Shown here piece after piece: positions 37,491-46,090 of a stretch of 64,000 nt of DNA. A model generated the notes under the pieces. That model had not been told where the DNA came from and made no database searches. It was given only the letters and a program-made list of their open reading frames with translations. This DNA comes from Exiguobacterium indicum HHS 31 (GTDB lineage: Bacteria > Bacillota > Bacilli > Exiguobacteriales > Exiguobacteriaceae): NCBI RefSeq assembly GCF_001939065.1, contig NZ_MPSZ01000008.1, positions 1 to 64,000 of the forward strand, in the 5' to 3' direction. The first letter of the stretch is position 1, and each line of letters begins with the position of its first letter. The translations under genes and the position numbers were made by a program.

Positions 37491-37694
37491 ATGAAATTTG
37501 ACGGATCGACTGATGTATTAGGTGCAGCACTTACAAATGCCCCTCTACTCTACCTCGTACCGATTGCATTTGGAATTTTCTTATTGATCGACTTCTTGTT
37601 TACAAAAGAAAAGAAGAGCTTTTTGAGCCGGACCGGTAAGATATTATTGGTTCCGTTCATTTTGATCGTAGGTGTACTTATTTATCTCTATTGA
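37491..37694 (+). CDS. Small membrane protein, two helices
   Basis: A 67-residue protein with helices at about 19-37 and 48-66 and a basic loop FTKEKKSFLSRTGK. I start at the ATG preceded by AAAAAGGAG; open codons upstream have no ribosome site. A terminator follows. No family recognised. Confidence 0.6.
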   Translation: MKFDGSTDVLGAALTNAPLLYLVPIAFGIFLLIDFLFTKEKKSFLSRTGKILLVPFILIVGVLIYLY

Positions 37695-37733
37695 TTCGAT
37701 GTGCGTAGGAAACACTAATCATTTTTATGACAG

Positions 37734-37765
37734 TAACGATCTTCAAAAGGTCGTTTCTTTTTTTA
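37734..37765 (+). terminator. Terminator
   Basis: AACGATC pairs with GGTCGTT (one G-T pair) over a TTCAAAA loop and ends in seven Ts. Confidence 0.7.
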
Positions 37766-37906
37766 TGTGTGAAAAATTAATCGTACATTGTTTCGTAATG
37801 ACCCAGTTATCTTACATATCATTTCGCTTATCTTATCTAAGGTAATTCGTACAGACTCTAAAATCATTCTATGCTGTGCTTAACAAAACGATTAGGGGTG
37901 GAGTAC

Positions 37907-38101
37907 ATGAGTATAATTGAGATGTTTGAGGTCATGGATCAAGCAAAGGAGAAACAGGTACCAGATAAGGTAACATTGATTGATGCCCAGCTTCGATTCG
38001 TACGAGAAGTGGATGGTTCGGTTGAGCATGTGACATGGTTCATTGATGTTGATCGACTGACAGACTTCATGCAGACACACTTTAACAAGCAGACCCATTA
38101 A
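37907..38101 (+). CDS. Hypothetical small protein
   Basis: A 64-residue soluble protein (SIIEMFEVMDQAKEKQVP, then QLRFVREVDGSVEHVTWF). GGGGTGGAG precedes the ATG, and a terminator overlaps the stop codon. No family recognised. Confidence 0.55.
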   Translation: MSIIEMFEVMDQAKEKQVPDKVTLIDAQLRFVREVDGSVEHVTWFIDVDRLTDFMQTHFNKQTH

Positions 38102-38115
38102 GGTCTGTTTTTTTG
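38090..38115 (+). terminator. Terminator
   Basis: CAGACC/GGTCTG stem overlapping the preceding stop codon, then seven Ts. Confidence 0.8.
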
Positions 38116-38238
38116 TATAGACTTACATATAAACTAACCTATCAATAAAAATAAGTGGGTGGGAAATATAACCAACTTTATCCTGGTATTCACTGTATAC
38201 TGAAGATAACTTACAAATCGAGAATGGAGCGATGAAAG

Positions 38239-39087
38239 GTGAAGCGAAAATGGATGGGGGCTAGCTTAGCGCTCGCAAGTATTGGATTGCTCGTTGGACC
38301 ACTGCAAGGCGCAGAGGCAGCGACACCGAAAATCAAGGTCCACTATATCGATGTCGGTCAGGGCGATGCGATCTACATCAAGATGCCGAGCGGTGAAGAT
38401 ATCGTCATCGATGGCGGCAATAAAGGGAAAGGCGATGCACTCGTCACTTATCTGAAGAAACAGAAGGTCGGTGACATCGAGGTGTTGATCTCGACGCATC
38501 CAGATGCCGATCACATCGGGGGACTCGATGAAGTCCTCGACTCATTCAAGGTCAAGAGCGTCTATGCACCGAAGGTCAAGCACACGACGCAAGCCTACAA
38601 GGACTTCTTGTTGGCGGTTAAGCGCGAGAAGTTGACGATTAAGACAGCAAAGGCTGGCGTCTCGCTTCCGGTCAAAGGAGGCGTAAAGGCGCAATTCGTC
38701 GGACCGGTTAAAGAGTATGCGAAGAGTGATTTGAACAACTGGAGTGCTGTCCTACATGTCGCCTATAAGAAGAACACGTTCCTGTTCACGGGAGACGCGG
38801 AACTGAAGTCGGAGCAAGACATGATCGCGAAGAAGAAGACGCTACGTGCAGACGTCCTCAAGGTTGGGCATCATGGGGCGAAGACATCGACGAGTGCGAC
38901 GTTCCTCAAGTACGTTAAACCGAAGTACGCCGTCATCAGTGTCGGGAAGAATGCCTATGGTCATCCGACGAAGGAAGTCGTGACAAACCTGAAGCGCGCG
39001 AAGGCGACGATGCTGCGGACGGATAAGAGTGGCACGATCGTCTTTGAAGGGAACGGATCGTCCTACACGATCAAGAAGTCGAAATGA
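38239..39087 (+). CDS. Secreted MBL-fold hydrolase, ComEC/Rec2-like
   Basis: A 282-residue protein with a signal peptide (cleavage near AEAA, residue 28) and a metallo-beta-lactamase fold. It has VHYIDVGQGDAIYIKMPSGE, the metal motif HPDADH (87-92), FTGDAE, and KVGHHGAKTSTS. This matches the C-terminal domain of the competence protein ComEC, which occurs as free exported proteins in Bacillota and may act on extracellular DNA or nucleotides. Start is GTG. It overlaps the DUF3006 gene by 4 bp. Confidence 0.88.
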   Translation: MKRKWMGASLALASIGLLVGPLQGAEAATPKIKVHYIDVGQGDAIYIKMPSGEDIVIDGGNKGKGDALVTYLKKQKVGDIEVLISTHPDADHIGGLDEVLDSFKVKSVYAPKVKHTTQAYKDFLLAVKREKLTIKTAKAGVSLPVKGGVKAQFVGPVKEYAKSDLNNWSAVLHVAYKKNTFLFTGDAELKSEQDMIAKKKTLRADVLKVGHHGAKTSTSATFLKYVKPKYAVISVGKNAYGHPTKEVVTNLKRAKATMLRTDKSGTIVFEGNGSSYTIKKSK

Positions 39088-39308
39088 GTAAGCGAAAAGG
39101 GATTATCGATCGAATTGAAGGGAAGTGGGTCGTCGTCGAGTTCGACGATGGGATGCGCGACATTCTGATTTCCCGCTTTCCGATGACGGTGGAGTCCGGT
39201 GGTGTCATCTGGATGGATGAGTATGGTCATATCGAGAAGGACGACCGTGAACGGCAGCGACTCTCGAATGAAATCGATGAGCTGATGGAAGAACTATGGG
39301 AAGATTAA
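39084..39308 (+). CDS. DUF3006 protein
   Basis: 74 residues with the family pattern GIIDRIEGKWVVVEFDDG and an acidic tail (SNEIDELMEELWED). DUF3006 genes are nearly always next to ComEC-like MBL genes, as here with an ATGA overlap. The beta-barrel-like protein probably modulates or stabilises the hydrolase; the role is not known. Confidence 0.85.
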   Translation: MSKRKGIIDRIEGKWVVVEFDDGMRDILISRFPMTVESGGVIWMDEYGHIEKDDRERQRLSNEIDELMEELWED

Positions 39309-39329
39309 AAAAGAAATGAGCTGAAGCAG

Positions 39330-39890
39330 ATGAATAAGTTAGGACAAGCGGTCGTCATCGTTGGGTTAGGGTTATCACTCGTTGGATGCGGCACACAAGA
39401 GACAATAGAAGATCCACCGAAAAAAGCAGCGAATCCGACTGAAAAGGTCGAGGTGGCAGAACCGAAAAAAGAAGATGTCTATTTCAAAGACGACACGTTA
39501 AAGATCGACATGGCGACCGTCAAGATTCTTTCGACAGAAGTACTTGAGCCAAGTAAAGAGTATTTCCGCGAAAAACCACAAATCGTTTTCACATATGAGA
39601 CGACGAACGACAGCAAGAAGCCACTGAATGGGATGAATGTCTGGATTGCTTGCTTCGAAGCGACACAGGAAGGAACGGATACAATCAATAAGTTAGAGGT
39701 AGGGATGACGCCACAAGAAGAGAAGTATGCTTCTTATTTAGAGCATCAGCTGGATGATATCAAACCAGGTGGTACTGCAAAAGGGATTATGGCTTACGAT
39801 ATCGAGGACCCGAAGGCAGTCGTCACCTTGAAAGCAACTCAAGGATTATCAGGAAAAGATCTAGGGGAGAAGAAGATTGAACTTGAATGA
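39330..39890 (+). CDS. DUF5067-like lipoprotein
   Basis: A 186-residue lipoprotein with lipobox SLVGCG (Cys at about 20), a charged linker and a beta-sandwich domain with QIVFTYETTNDSKKPLNGM followed by HQLDDIKPGGTAKGIMAYD, the pattern of DUF5067. These proteins are surface-anchored and may modulate other surface or toxin proteins. It follows the DUF3006 gene by 21 bp and is probably co-transcribed. Confidence 0.7.
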   Translation: MNKLGQAVVIVGLGLSLVGCGTQETIEDPPKKAANPTEKVEVAEPKKEDVYFKDDTLKIDMATVKILSTEVLEPSKEYFREKPQIVFTYETTNDSKKPLNGMNVWIACFEATQEGTDTINKLEVGMTPQEEKYASYLEHQLDDIKPGGTAKGIMAYDIEDPKAVVTLKATQGLSGKDLGEKKIELE

Positions 39891-39950
39891 GGATTCTGAA
39901 GATGTTCATAATTTCTTTTAAATATAGATTCTTAAATCGGAGGTGTTATT

Positions 39951-40403
39951 ATGCCGGATCGCATCGGGTGGTTATCTGAATACGAATTAGAGTATCTAAG
40001 ACTATACAAGATGTATAGTGATGAGGAAATGACTGACCAGCAATTGAAAGAGTTAAACGAGATCGCAAGGTTATTGTATCCACCAGTTAGCAAGAAGTTA
40101 GATGAACTAAGGCTTAAAACGAATCATGTAATGATTAAAGCAGCTTACAACATTGCCATGTCAGGTGGCAAACGTGCTGGATATATCTTGTTAGTTAACC
40201 GTGGGCTTGATGTTGAGTATGCAAAATATAAATACCTGGAGCATCTTGAATGTATTCCATTCTATAAGAGAGAGAGACGATATAGAGAGATTAAAGCGTA
40301 TAGCTTAGATGTTCTATTAATAAATGGATATGAATATAATCATGGCTTAAAGTGTGAGAGATTAGGCGGGAAAAGAAGATATGAATATGTTGTATATGGT
40401 TGA
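39951..40403 (+). CDS. Hypothetical protein
   Basis: A 150-residue, Tyr- and charge-rich soluble protein (SEYELEYLRLYKMYSDEEM, then SGGKRAGYILLVNRGLD). GGAGGTG precedes the ATG. Codon use is AT-richer than the MBL operon upstream, suggesting a different origin. No family recognised. Confidence 0.55.
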   Translation: MPDRIGWLSEYELEYLRLYKMYSDEEMTDQQLKELNEIARLLYPPVSKKLDELRLKTNHVMIKAAYNIAMSGGKRAGYILLVNRGLDVEYAKYKYLEHLECIPFYKRERRYREIKAYSLDVLLINGYEYNHGLKCERLGGKRRYEYVVYG

Positions 40404-40529
40404 TCGTATAAGAATTAGTAAGGAGTTAGATACGAAGGCTGGGACGATGATAGATATATATGTGGTGATCGTGTAGATAAATTAATTTTAAGACACGAAG
40501 AAAAAGATAAGGGAAAAAGAGGTACATTT

Positions 40530-41405
40530 ATGGCGCAAAGTATTTTTGGAGGATCTTCTGAATACAGTGACCAAACTTTAGCAGATATTATTGAAGATTT
40601 AGAAAAATGGGTTGTTTTTTCTGAGGAAACATTAAGTCTATTTGATAAGACAATATGTGAGCTAAAACAAAATAATTACTATCAAACAGTGCCATTCAAC
40701 CTCAGAGCAATGTACGAAAGAGCAACAAGGAAACTAAATACGTTTATAAGTGATTTGAACGTAATTATAAAAAGTATAAATGCTGATTCAATTTTTATAA
40801 GAGATGTAAATCTTTTGAACAATATCGGTAGAATATCAATATTAAGTAATCATCAATTTGGCACGGTATATCATGACATTGTTGATCGATGGAGTGGCGC
40901 AAACTTTCAAGATTCAAATTTTCTAATGATTGAAAGATTGTATCATGAAGGAAGAGATGTATTCGTAAGTTTAATGGATGCTTCAAATGCAGCAGAAAGG
41001 TTGAAAGATTATATGAGTGATCGACATCAGCAGAACCAGAACATAACAGTTTACGGATCTGATAACCATATTCAAGCTGCCTTTGGTAGCAATAATGAGT
41101 TTATTATGAATGTAAATAAAACGATTGAAAAAGAATCAGCAATTCAACTAGATTGTTTGTTAACTGAATTACTTCAGAAAACAGAACTGTTTTATGGTGA
41201 AGATCAGAGGAATGAAAAACAAGAGGTTTCAGAGCTAGTAGAGGGAATTCGTGAAGAAATGATGAAATCAGAGCCTAAAAAAGGTAGAATACGTTCTTAT
41301 CTAGTTTCCTTAAAGGCTTCAAGTACATTAACTGGCTATGCAGATTTTATAACAATCGTTACTGGTATTTCAGAATTAGTTTACAGTCTTCCTTTTATGA
41401 AGTGA
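40530..41405 (+). CDS. Hypothetical protein with NITVYGSDN-type beta motif
   Basis: A 291-residue soluble protein: helical N-terminal part (1-165), then QNITVYGSDNHIQAAFGSNN followed by a helical tail with DQRNEKQEVSELVEGIREEM and a hydrophobic end. A short beta segment of the form INVxGxxNxIxxAxGxxN recurs in conflict-system proteins between a variable part and a conserved tail. I do not recognise the full family. It may be a defence or effector-regulating protein; confidence in function is low. Confidence 0.6.
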   Translation: MAQSIFGGSSEYSDQTLADIIEDLEKWVVFSEETLSLFDKTICELKQNNYYQTVPFNLRAMYERATRKLNTFISDLNVIIKSINADSIFIRDVNLLNNIGRISILSNHQFGTVYHDIVDRWSGANFQDSNFLMIERLYHEGRDVFVSLMDASNAAERLKDYMSDRHQQNQNITVYGSDNHIQAAFGSNNEFIMNVNKTIEKESAIQLDCLLTELLQKTELFYGEDQRNEKQEVSELVEGIREEMMKSEPKKGRIRSYLVSLKASSTLTGYADFITIVTGISELVYSLPFMK

Positions 41406-41454
41406 TAAGCTGAATTTTAGAAATCTCTATATCTAAAAAAACAACTCTATAAAA

Positions 41455-41495
41455 CTAAGCCACAGTACTCCTAAGTTTAGGCACTGTGGCTCTTC
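41455..41495. terminator. Bidirectional terminator
   Basis: AAGCCACAGT pairs with ACTGTGGCTT across about 20 nt. It closes the gene on the left and the conjugation operon arriving from the right. Confidence 0.75.
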
Positions 41496-41505
41496 ATCTT
41501 CAACT

Positions 41506-41667
41506 TTATCCGTTTAAGATTGCGTTTGCTTTCTTTTCTGCTGTTTTTTCATCTGTCCAGTCCATCTCAGACAACATACTCGCTTGGACCTTTTCGATTT
41601 GTTCACGTGTATAGCCGAGTTGCTCCATTGCGATAACAGCATAAGCAATTGCTTGATTGTTAGTCAT
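41506..41667 (-). CDS. 53-residue conserved-looking small protein
   Basis: The frame encodes MTNNQAIAYAVIAMEQLGY, then REQIEKVQASMLSEMDW, then EKTAEKKANAILNG. GGAGGATTGACC precedes the ATG. The heptad spacing suggests a helical bundle. It sits downstream of the ArdC-like gene on the same strand, before a terminator, and may be the last gene of the conjugation operon. No family recognised. Confidence 0.6.
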   Translation of the reverse strand: MTNNQAIAYAVIAMEQLGYTREQIEKVQASMLSEMDWTDEKTAEKKANAILNG

Positions 41668-41751
41668 GGTCAATCCTCCGTCTTGTCTGTATTGTCAGTT
41701 TTATCCTACTTTTTTATAGTACTTGATTTTAAAAGAGGAGAGGACATGTTT

Positions 41752-43221
41752 TTAACGGCTACGGAAATCTTGCTCTGGTACATTGAATTGACGCGTCACG
41801 ATTTGTCGGACCTTTTCTAAATCACGATCTTCCGTCGAAATCATCTCGTCGTACCATGCCTTTTCAAGTACTTGTTCGGTCTCCTTACTGACGACTTCTG
41901 TGTTCAGGATGTGATGGTACGGTCCCATCGCATCATCGAGGACGCGGAAGTGTTGGCTGATCGGTTCTTCGCCCGGGATGACGAGTGTATAGGCGACGGT
42001 CTCATGTTCGTCGAAGTCCCGATCGTTGGCTTTTGCGAACGGCTCGAAAAAATCTGTCGCTCCATGGACGAGCATCATCGGTTCGTCAAAAGACGATAGA
42101 TCTTGCTGCGTGTCCTGCTTAGCGATGCTCGTCAGGTAAGCACCGACGTCCTCCGATGAATGTTGCATGATTTGCTCCAATCGTTCGGTTAACGGTAATC
42201 CGTGCTCGGTGATCTGTGCTTTCTGTTCGATGTACTCAATTATTTTAATAGGTGATGCTTCGCGTTCCAAGACTTGCTCCTGCTCGAGCGCAGTATGGAT
42301 CTCACGGATGAAATGACCGGATGTCTGATGGACTTCGTGCAACAAGTCTTCCCTATCGCGCAAGTCTCTGCCTTGCGTCCAGTTGGCGAGATACGACAAT
42401 GAAAACTCGTCCGTCGGAAAACCAAAGTGTGCTGCGACCGTGTAAGCGACCATCTCCGCTTGGAATTCCTTCTCATGCGGATTCAACTCAATTCCGCGTT
42501 CTTCATTTCGCTCCATGTTATGCAGATTGGCATGCGCGAGTTCATGAATCAGGATGGTTACGTTCTCAATATCCGAATTTCGCGGATTGAGGGCGATCGC
42601 GTTCAGTTCCGGATAGAAGCATCCTTTCGCCGTACCAAGCTCGCTGAGTGGCTGATCGAGTATTTTTACGTCTTGTGTCTCAGCAATCCCGTTCAACGCG
42701 CGGCGAAACGATTCCGCCTCACGAAGCGATCCATTTCGATGATAGGAAGCGAAGAGTTCGGAAACTTCGAGTCCTTTCTCCCGAGCATCGGTCTGTGTGT
42801 ACTCGAAGACATGACCAATCTTGTAGTACATCGCTTTCCGCGTCGGAAGAGAACCTTCCTTGGCACGTTTTTGCTCCGTCTTCGTGGCGTCTTTCCACGC
42901 CACCCACTCCGTCTCTCGTTTAATGAACGTAACGGGGGAGGGAACGAAGATCTTAATCCCTTTCTCACCCTTTTGGACCTGGACACCTTGCTTCTCCCAG
43001 TACGCATAGGAACCAACGGCACGGGCACCTTGGAACTGTTCCTCGATCAACAGCATGTTCCGCGTCGAGTAGCGATGGAACCGGCTCATGAAGTCGAGGT
43101 GTTCCTTGATGCTCTCCTGACTGACGAAATGGGAGGCGAGCTGTGTCTCCATCTTATCGGTCAACGCTTGGACTTCCTTCTGGTAATCCTCACGCGTCTT
43201 CTTGTATGCCATACCACTCAC
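41752..43221 (-). CDS. ArdC-like antirestriction protein with zincin domain (LtrC type)
   Basis: A 489-residue protein. The N-terminal ArdC ssDNA-binding domain (about 20-130) carries the signature SRFHRYSTRNMLLIEEQF and the segment GSYAYWEKQGVQVQKGEKG. A metallopeptidase-like domain follows with HELAH (about 230) and a distal Glu region. ArdC proteins coat incoming single-stranded plasmid DNA and block host restriction during conjugation. It overlaps the upstream 92-residue gene by 4 bp. The C-terminal 200 residues are not recognised. Confidence 0.85.
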   Translation of the reverse strand: MSGMAYKKTREDYQKEVQALTDKMETQLASHFVSQESIKEHLDFMSRFHRYSTRNMLLIEEQFQGARAVGSYAYWEKQGVQVQKGEKGIKIFVPSPVTFIKRETEWVAWKDATKTEQKRAKEGSLPTRKAMYYKIGHVFEYTQTDAREKGLEVSELFASYHRNGSLREAESFRRALNGIAETQDVKILDQPLSELGTAKGCFYPELNAIALNPRNSDIENVTILIHELAHANLHNMERNEERGIELNPHEKEFQAEMVAYTVAAHFGFPTDEFSLSYLANWTQGRDLRDREDLLHEVHQTSGHFIREIHTALEQEQVLEREASPIKIIEYIEQKAQITEHGLPLTERLEQIMQHSSEDVGAYLTSIAKQDTQQDLSSFDEPMMLVHGATDFFEPFAKANDRDFDEHETVAYTLVIPGEEPISQHFRVLDDAMGPYHHILNTEVVSKETEQVLEKAWYDEMISTEDRDLEKVRQIVTRQFNVPEQDFRSR

Positions 43222-43496
43222 GCCCCTTCCGACGAAACGGATGAATCAGCAGCACCTTCAAAATCGTTCAACTCTTCTAATACCATCGGGTCGGTAGCCA
43301 GTCGATTGAGTAATAACTGACGGTGATTACGTGATACCGGAAGTAATACCAAGGGTTCTTCCTGCAAGAGTTGCAGTAGTACGTGTTCCTCCTGTGAAAG
43401 GGGAATGTCATAGCGCGTTTGATGAATCATGACAGTGACGTGGGTCGGATGCAATTCGAGAAATGTTGCGAGTGTGAAGGCTTCGAGTCGTTTCAT
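43218..43496 (-). CDS. Hypothetical conjugation-operon protein
   Basis: A 92-residue soluble protein (TFLELHPTHVTVMIHQTRYD, then LLQLLQEEPLVLLPVS). It overlaps its neighbours by ATGA on both sides, so it is translated as part of the relaxase-ArdC segment. No family recognised. Confidence 0.65.
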   Translation of the reverse strand: MKRLEAFTLATFLELHPTHVTVMIHQTRYDIPLSQEEHVLLQLLQEEPLVLLPVSRNHRQLLLNRLATDPMVLEELNDFEGAADSSVSSEGA

Positions 43497-43948
43497 TTGT
43501 GGATCATCCTTTCTTCATCCGAATGTTTATATTGCTTGCGCTGGTCGATTCGCTGTTTGACAGCCGTCTCTGCCGTCTCAAGAAACGAGGGACGGTATTC
43601 GGTCGTCGGGATGATGTCCTCGATGCTCTCCGTCTGCATCAAGGCTTGTACCAGTTCGATCAATACCTGTGTTTGAAGGTCTGTTTGTTGGACGCTCTTT
43701 CGTAACGGAGAAAGACTTTTCGTGATCTGTTCTTCCCAAAACGGTGTCAACTCTTGCTCAATTTGTTTCGAGACGGAACGACTGACATAGTTCAAGTCCC
43801 ATTGCTTTTTGATCATCTCTTGATAGTCGCGAATGATGTGATCGATGGCTGGACCGATCCCGGACAACCGTTCTCTCTCCCGGTATTCCTCTAAAAATTC
43901 AGCGGTCACGGCACTCATCTTGATCCGGACTTGTTTTGTTTCCTCCAC
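43493..43948 (-). CDS. Putative relaxase-accessory protein
   Basis: A 151-residue helical protein. The N-terminal VRIKMSAVTAEFLEEYRERE could be a ribbon-helix-helix, and the rest is coiled-coil like with Gln/Glu-rich stretches. It lies 11 bp after the relaxase gene. Small DNA-binding proteins in this position usually assist the relaxosome; this is inference from position. Confidence 0.6.
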   Translation of the reverse strand: MEETKQVRIKMSAVTAEFLEEYRERERLSGIGPAIDHIIRDYQEMIKKQWDLNYVSRSVSKQIEQELTPFWEEQITKSLSPLRKSVQQTDLQTQVLIELVQALMQTESIEDIIPTTEYRPSFLETAETAVKQRIDQRKQYKHSDEERMIHK

Positions 43949-43959
43949 TGCCCGTCACC

Positions 43960-45120
43960 TTACCTTTCGTGTTGGACTTCCTGTTCAAGTTGTTCAAACG
44001 CACGCTGATTCTTGATATGCTCCCATTCATCATTCATGTGTCGTCCGATTCGATAGAGTGTCTCTTGCATGATCCGTTCACGTCGAAACGCTGATCGGAT
44101 TTTTTGTTTCGGTGAGGATGTATCCTCCTTCGTAAGCTTCGGGGACGACTTATCTGATTCACGCATCTCGGACAGGATAGCGTTTCCCATCCGCGTGTAG
44201 AGATCCTGTTCTTTCGTCTTCCGATAAGTCGATGCTTGAGATGCCGATCCGTAACTTCGTTCGTAGAATGCGACCTCCGTATCAAGTCGTTGCTTGAACG
44301 CGGTGTGTTCTTTCTCGAAGTGTGTCGCAAGGTATGTGTCAGTGAATTGATTGAGTGAAGGACGCAGTTCTTGCACGCCGTTCATGTTGTAGTACCACTG
44401 TCGTTTATCGTCCGGTAGTTGTTTTTGAATCGCTTTGTACTGGCGTACAAGTGCTGGATGTAGCACGCGATTCGAAACGGACAGTGTTGCATGATTTCGT
44501 TTGTGCGCGAGGACTTCATCACGGATGAAGGTATTCAATTTCTCTTGCTCCCGTGCCCGGTCGGCAAGCGTACGAACGACTTGAGCCTTCATCTTCTCAA
44601 TTGTTTTCGGTTTACGCTTACCGCGTTCGCGGGGATGCATCGTCTCAACGGTCGCGACATGGACGTGGATGTTGTCCGTGTTGTAATGGATCGCAGCGGT
44701 CCATGTTGCATGCAGCATCTGTTCCTTTTCAATCATCAACGAGATCGCGTTCCGTGTCGCTTGCATCAATCGTTGTTCATCGATAAAACGATTTTCTTTA
44801 ACGCCGACTTCCTGTAACCAGGCTTCATCGAACGAGATGACATCTTGCCAGAGGATGCTACCGTTCTCCTGTGCCCGACGGAAGATATCGCGTAACTGTT
44901 CTCGTTCCCTCGCATTCAATCGGTCTTGTGTCGACGTGAAGAGACCGCTTGATTTCAGTTCATCTTCCATATAGTCGTGGTAGTTCTCGAATTGATGCGA
45001 CCGCGCTTTCGTCTCCGGACGATCGATGTAGCTGAGGTACGTCGTATAACGACGCGCACGTCGAGTTGCTTGCGGCAACTTGAACTTCGACTTGATGATG
45101 ACGCCGGGAATGTTACTCAT
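43960..45120 (-). CDS. Conjugative relaxase, MobL/MobP2-like
   Basis: A 386-residue protein that nicks one strand at oriT and leads it into the recipient. It has an N-terminal catalytic part with a YTTYLSYIDRPE tyrosine region and the HUH-type metal motif HYNTDNIHVHVATVE (about 145-160), then a basic segment RGKRKPKTIEKMKAQ. The pattern matches MobL/MobP2 relaxases of Gram-positive conjugative plasmids and ICEs. It overlaps its upstream accessory gene by 8 bp. A candidate oriT lies 0.8-1 kb upstream. Confidence 0.85.
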   Translation of the reverse strand: MSNIPGVIIKSKFKLPQATRRARRYTTYLSYIDRPETKARSHQFENYHDYMEDELKSSGLFTSTQDRLNAREREQLRDIFRRAQENGSILWQDVISFDEAWLQEVGVKENRFIDEQRLMQATRNAISLMIEKEQMLHATWTAAIHYNTDNIHVHVATVETMHPRERGKRKPKTIEKMKAQVVRTLADRAREQEKLNTFIRDEVLAHKRNHATLSVSNRVLHPALVRQYKAIQKQLPDDKRQWYYNMNGVQELRPSLNQFTDTYLATHFEKEHTAFKQRLDTEVAFYERSYGSASQASTYRKTKEQDLYTRMGNAILSEMRESDKSSPKLTKEDTSSPKQKIRSAFRRERIMQETLYRIGRHMNDEWEHIKNQRAFEQLEQEVQHER

Positions 45121-45364
45121 CCTGCATCACCTCACGGAAGAGTGTAGTCAAGAGTTCGAGTTCGGTTGCACTCCGCTTCAGATGTAAGGTATTCGCTTCG
45201 AGCTGTCGTTCGAGGCGTGCGATCTGTGTCGACTGGACGCCGTCTGCGCACCAGGTCGTCAACAATCCTTTTAATAACTCTTGCCGGGAGCACATCTGTT
45301 TCTCCGCCTGGTCGTCGAGTTGTTTGACGAGGACGGGATCGATGTCACGAATCAAGAGATCCAT
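45113..45364 (-). CDS. Small relaxosome accessory protein (RHH-like)
   Basis: 83 residues beginning MDLLIRDIDPVLVKQLDDQ, with AEKQMCSRQELLKGLL, the look of a CopG/Arc ribbon-helix-helix followed by a short coiled coil. GGAAGGAGGAAT precedes this ATG; open codons further upstream are not translated in my view. It overlaps the relaxase start. RHH proteins of this kind bind oriT and recruit the relaxase. Confidence 0.7.
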   Translation of the reverse strand: MDLLIRDIDPVLVKQLDDQAEKQMCSRQELLKGLLTTWCADGVQSTQIARLERQLEANTLHLKRSATELELLTTLFREVMQDE

Positions 45365-45500
45365 TCGTATTCCTCCTTCCATCAGGAAAGTGAGTCTTAA
45401 TGATTTAAAAAATGAAAAGTTTTCCGAACAATTCACTCGTTCCTCCTGTCATTAGAAGTGAGAGAGATAATCCTACTTAGACGAAGAACGGAGGAAACAT

Positions 45501-45668
45501 ATGCAATCCATCATCGAACACGGTTACGCACTTGGAGAAGCCGTGAGCGTCTCCTTGATCGTGGAACTTTTAAAAGCCCTGTATGCGAAGACACGCACAC
45601 GTGAATCTGTCTCAGTTGATATGAGTGACGCTTCTAGTGCAAAGAAAGAATCAATCGGTATCAATTAA
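45501..45668 (+). CDS. 55-residue small protein, antisense to the conjugation operon
   Basis: An open frame encodes MQSIIEHGYALGEAVSVSLI, then VELLKALYAKTRTRES. AACGGAGGAAAC precedes the ATG, an excellent site. It could be an amphipathic helical peptide. It is the first of two tiny plus-strand genes that interrupt the minus-strand operon between the relaxosome genes and the VirB8 region. No family recognised. Confidence 0.6.
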   Translation: MQSIIEHGYALGEAVSVSLIVELLKALYAKTRTRESVSVDMSDASSAKKESIGIN

Positions 45669-45736
45669 TAAATTTTTCCATTTGCTGAAACCTCACACTT
45701 CCAAATGCTGTATAAGGATGAGAGGGGGGATGGAAG

Positions 45737-45829
45737 ATGTCGGTTTGGGTGCTCGCGTTGTTCGGATTAGCTTTTAGTTTTGGTTCGTTTTATGTCATGT
45801 TGAAAGTATTTGAGTCGTTAAAAAGATAA
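45737..45829 (+). CDS. 30-residue single-helix membrane peptide
   Basis: MSVWVLALFGLAFSFG, then a basic end, preceded by GAGGGGGGATGGAAG. One membrane helix fills most of it. The size and charge resemble small regulators or type I toxin peptides, but nothing proves this. A terminator follows. Confidence 0.5.
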   Translation: MSVWVLALFGLAFSFGSFYVMLKVFESLKR

Positions 45830-45845
45830 TCCTAGAACACATTCA

Positions 45846-45870
45846 ACGAGCCGAGATGCTCGTTTTTTTA
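45846..45870 (+). terminator. Terminator of the two small genes
   Basis: ACGAG/CTCGT stem with an 8-nt loop and seven Ts. Confidence 0.75.
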
Positions 45871-45874
45871 TTGG

Positions 45875-46090
45875 ACTCGATAGAAGGACGACCAAGTTTT
45901 CCGGCCAAAAATCAGAAGCCGTAAAAAGCAAAATGGATCTAAAATCGTGAAAAAAGAGCATAAGGGGAAACTGCTATCACGGAGCGTGCTAGCCTAGGCG
46001 GAGCCTAGTGTTTCCCTGATATCATCAAAATCGTCAAAAGGTCACACTGCGTGCCACTAAAAACGATATTTTGGCACGGTGTTTGCCACA
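45875..46090. other. Candidate origin of transfer (oriT)
   Basis: 215 bp without a gene, upstream of the relaxosome genes, containing nested inverted repeats. GGGAAAC (45965) pairs with GTTTCCC (46010) enclosing CTAGGC/GCCTAG. Further on CGTGCCA (46050) pairs with TGGCACG (46072). Position next to relaxase genes and this structure are typical of oriT, but no known nic consensus is recognised. Confidence 0.5.

Noticed and set aside
42427-43320. 297-codon plus-strand frame opposite the ArdC-like gene
   Set aside because: No ribosome site, and the minus strand carries a convincing ArdC/zincin protein.
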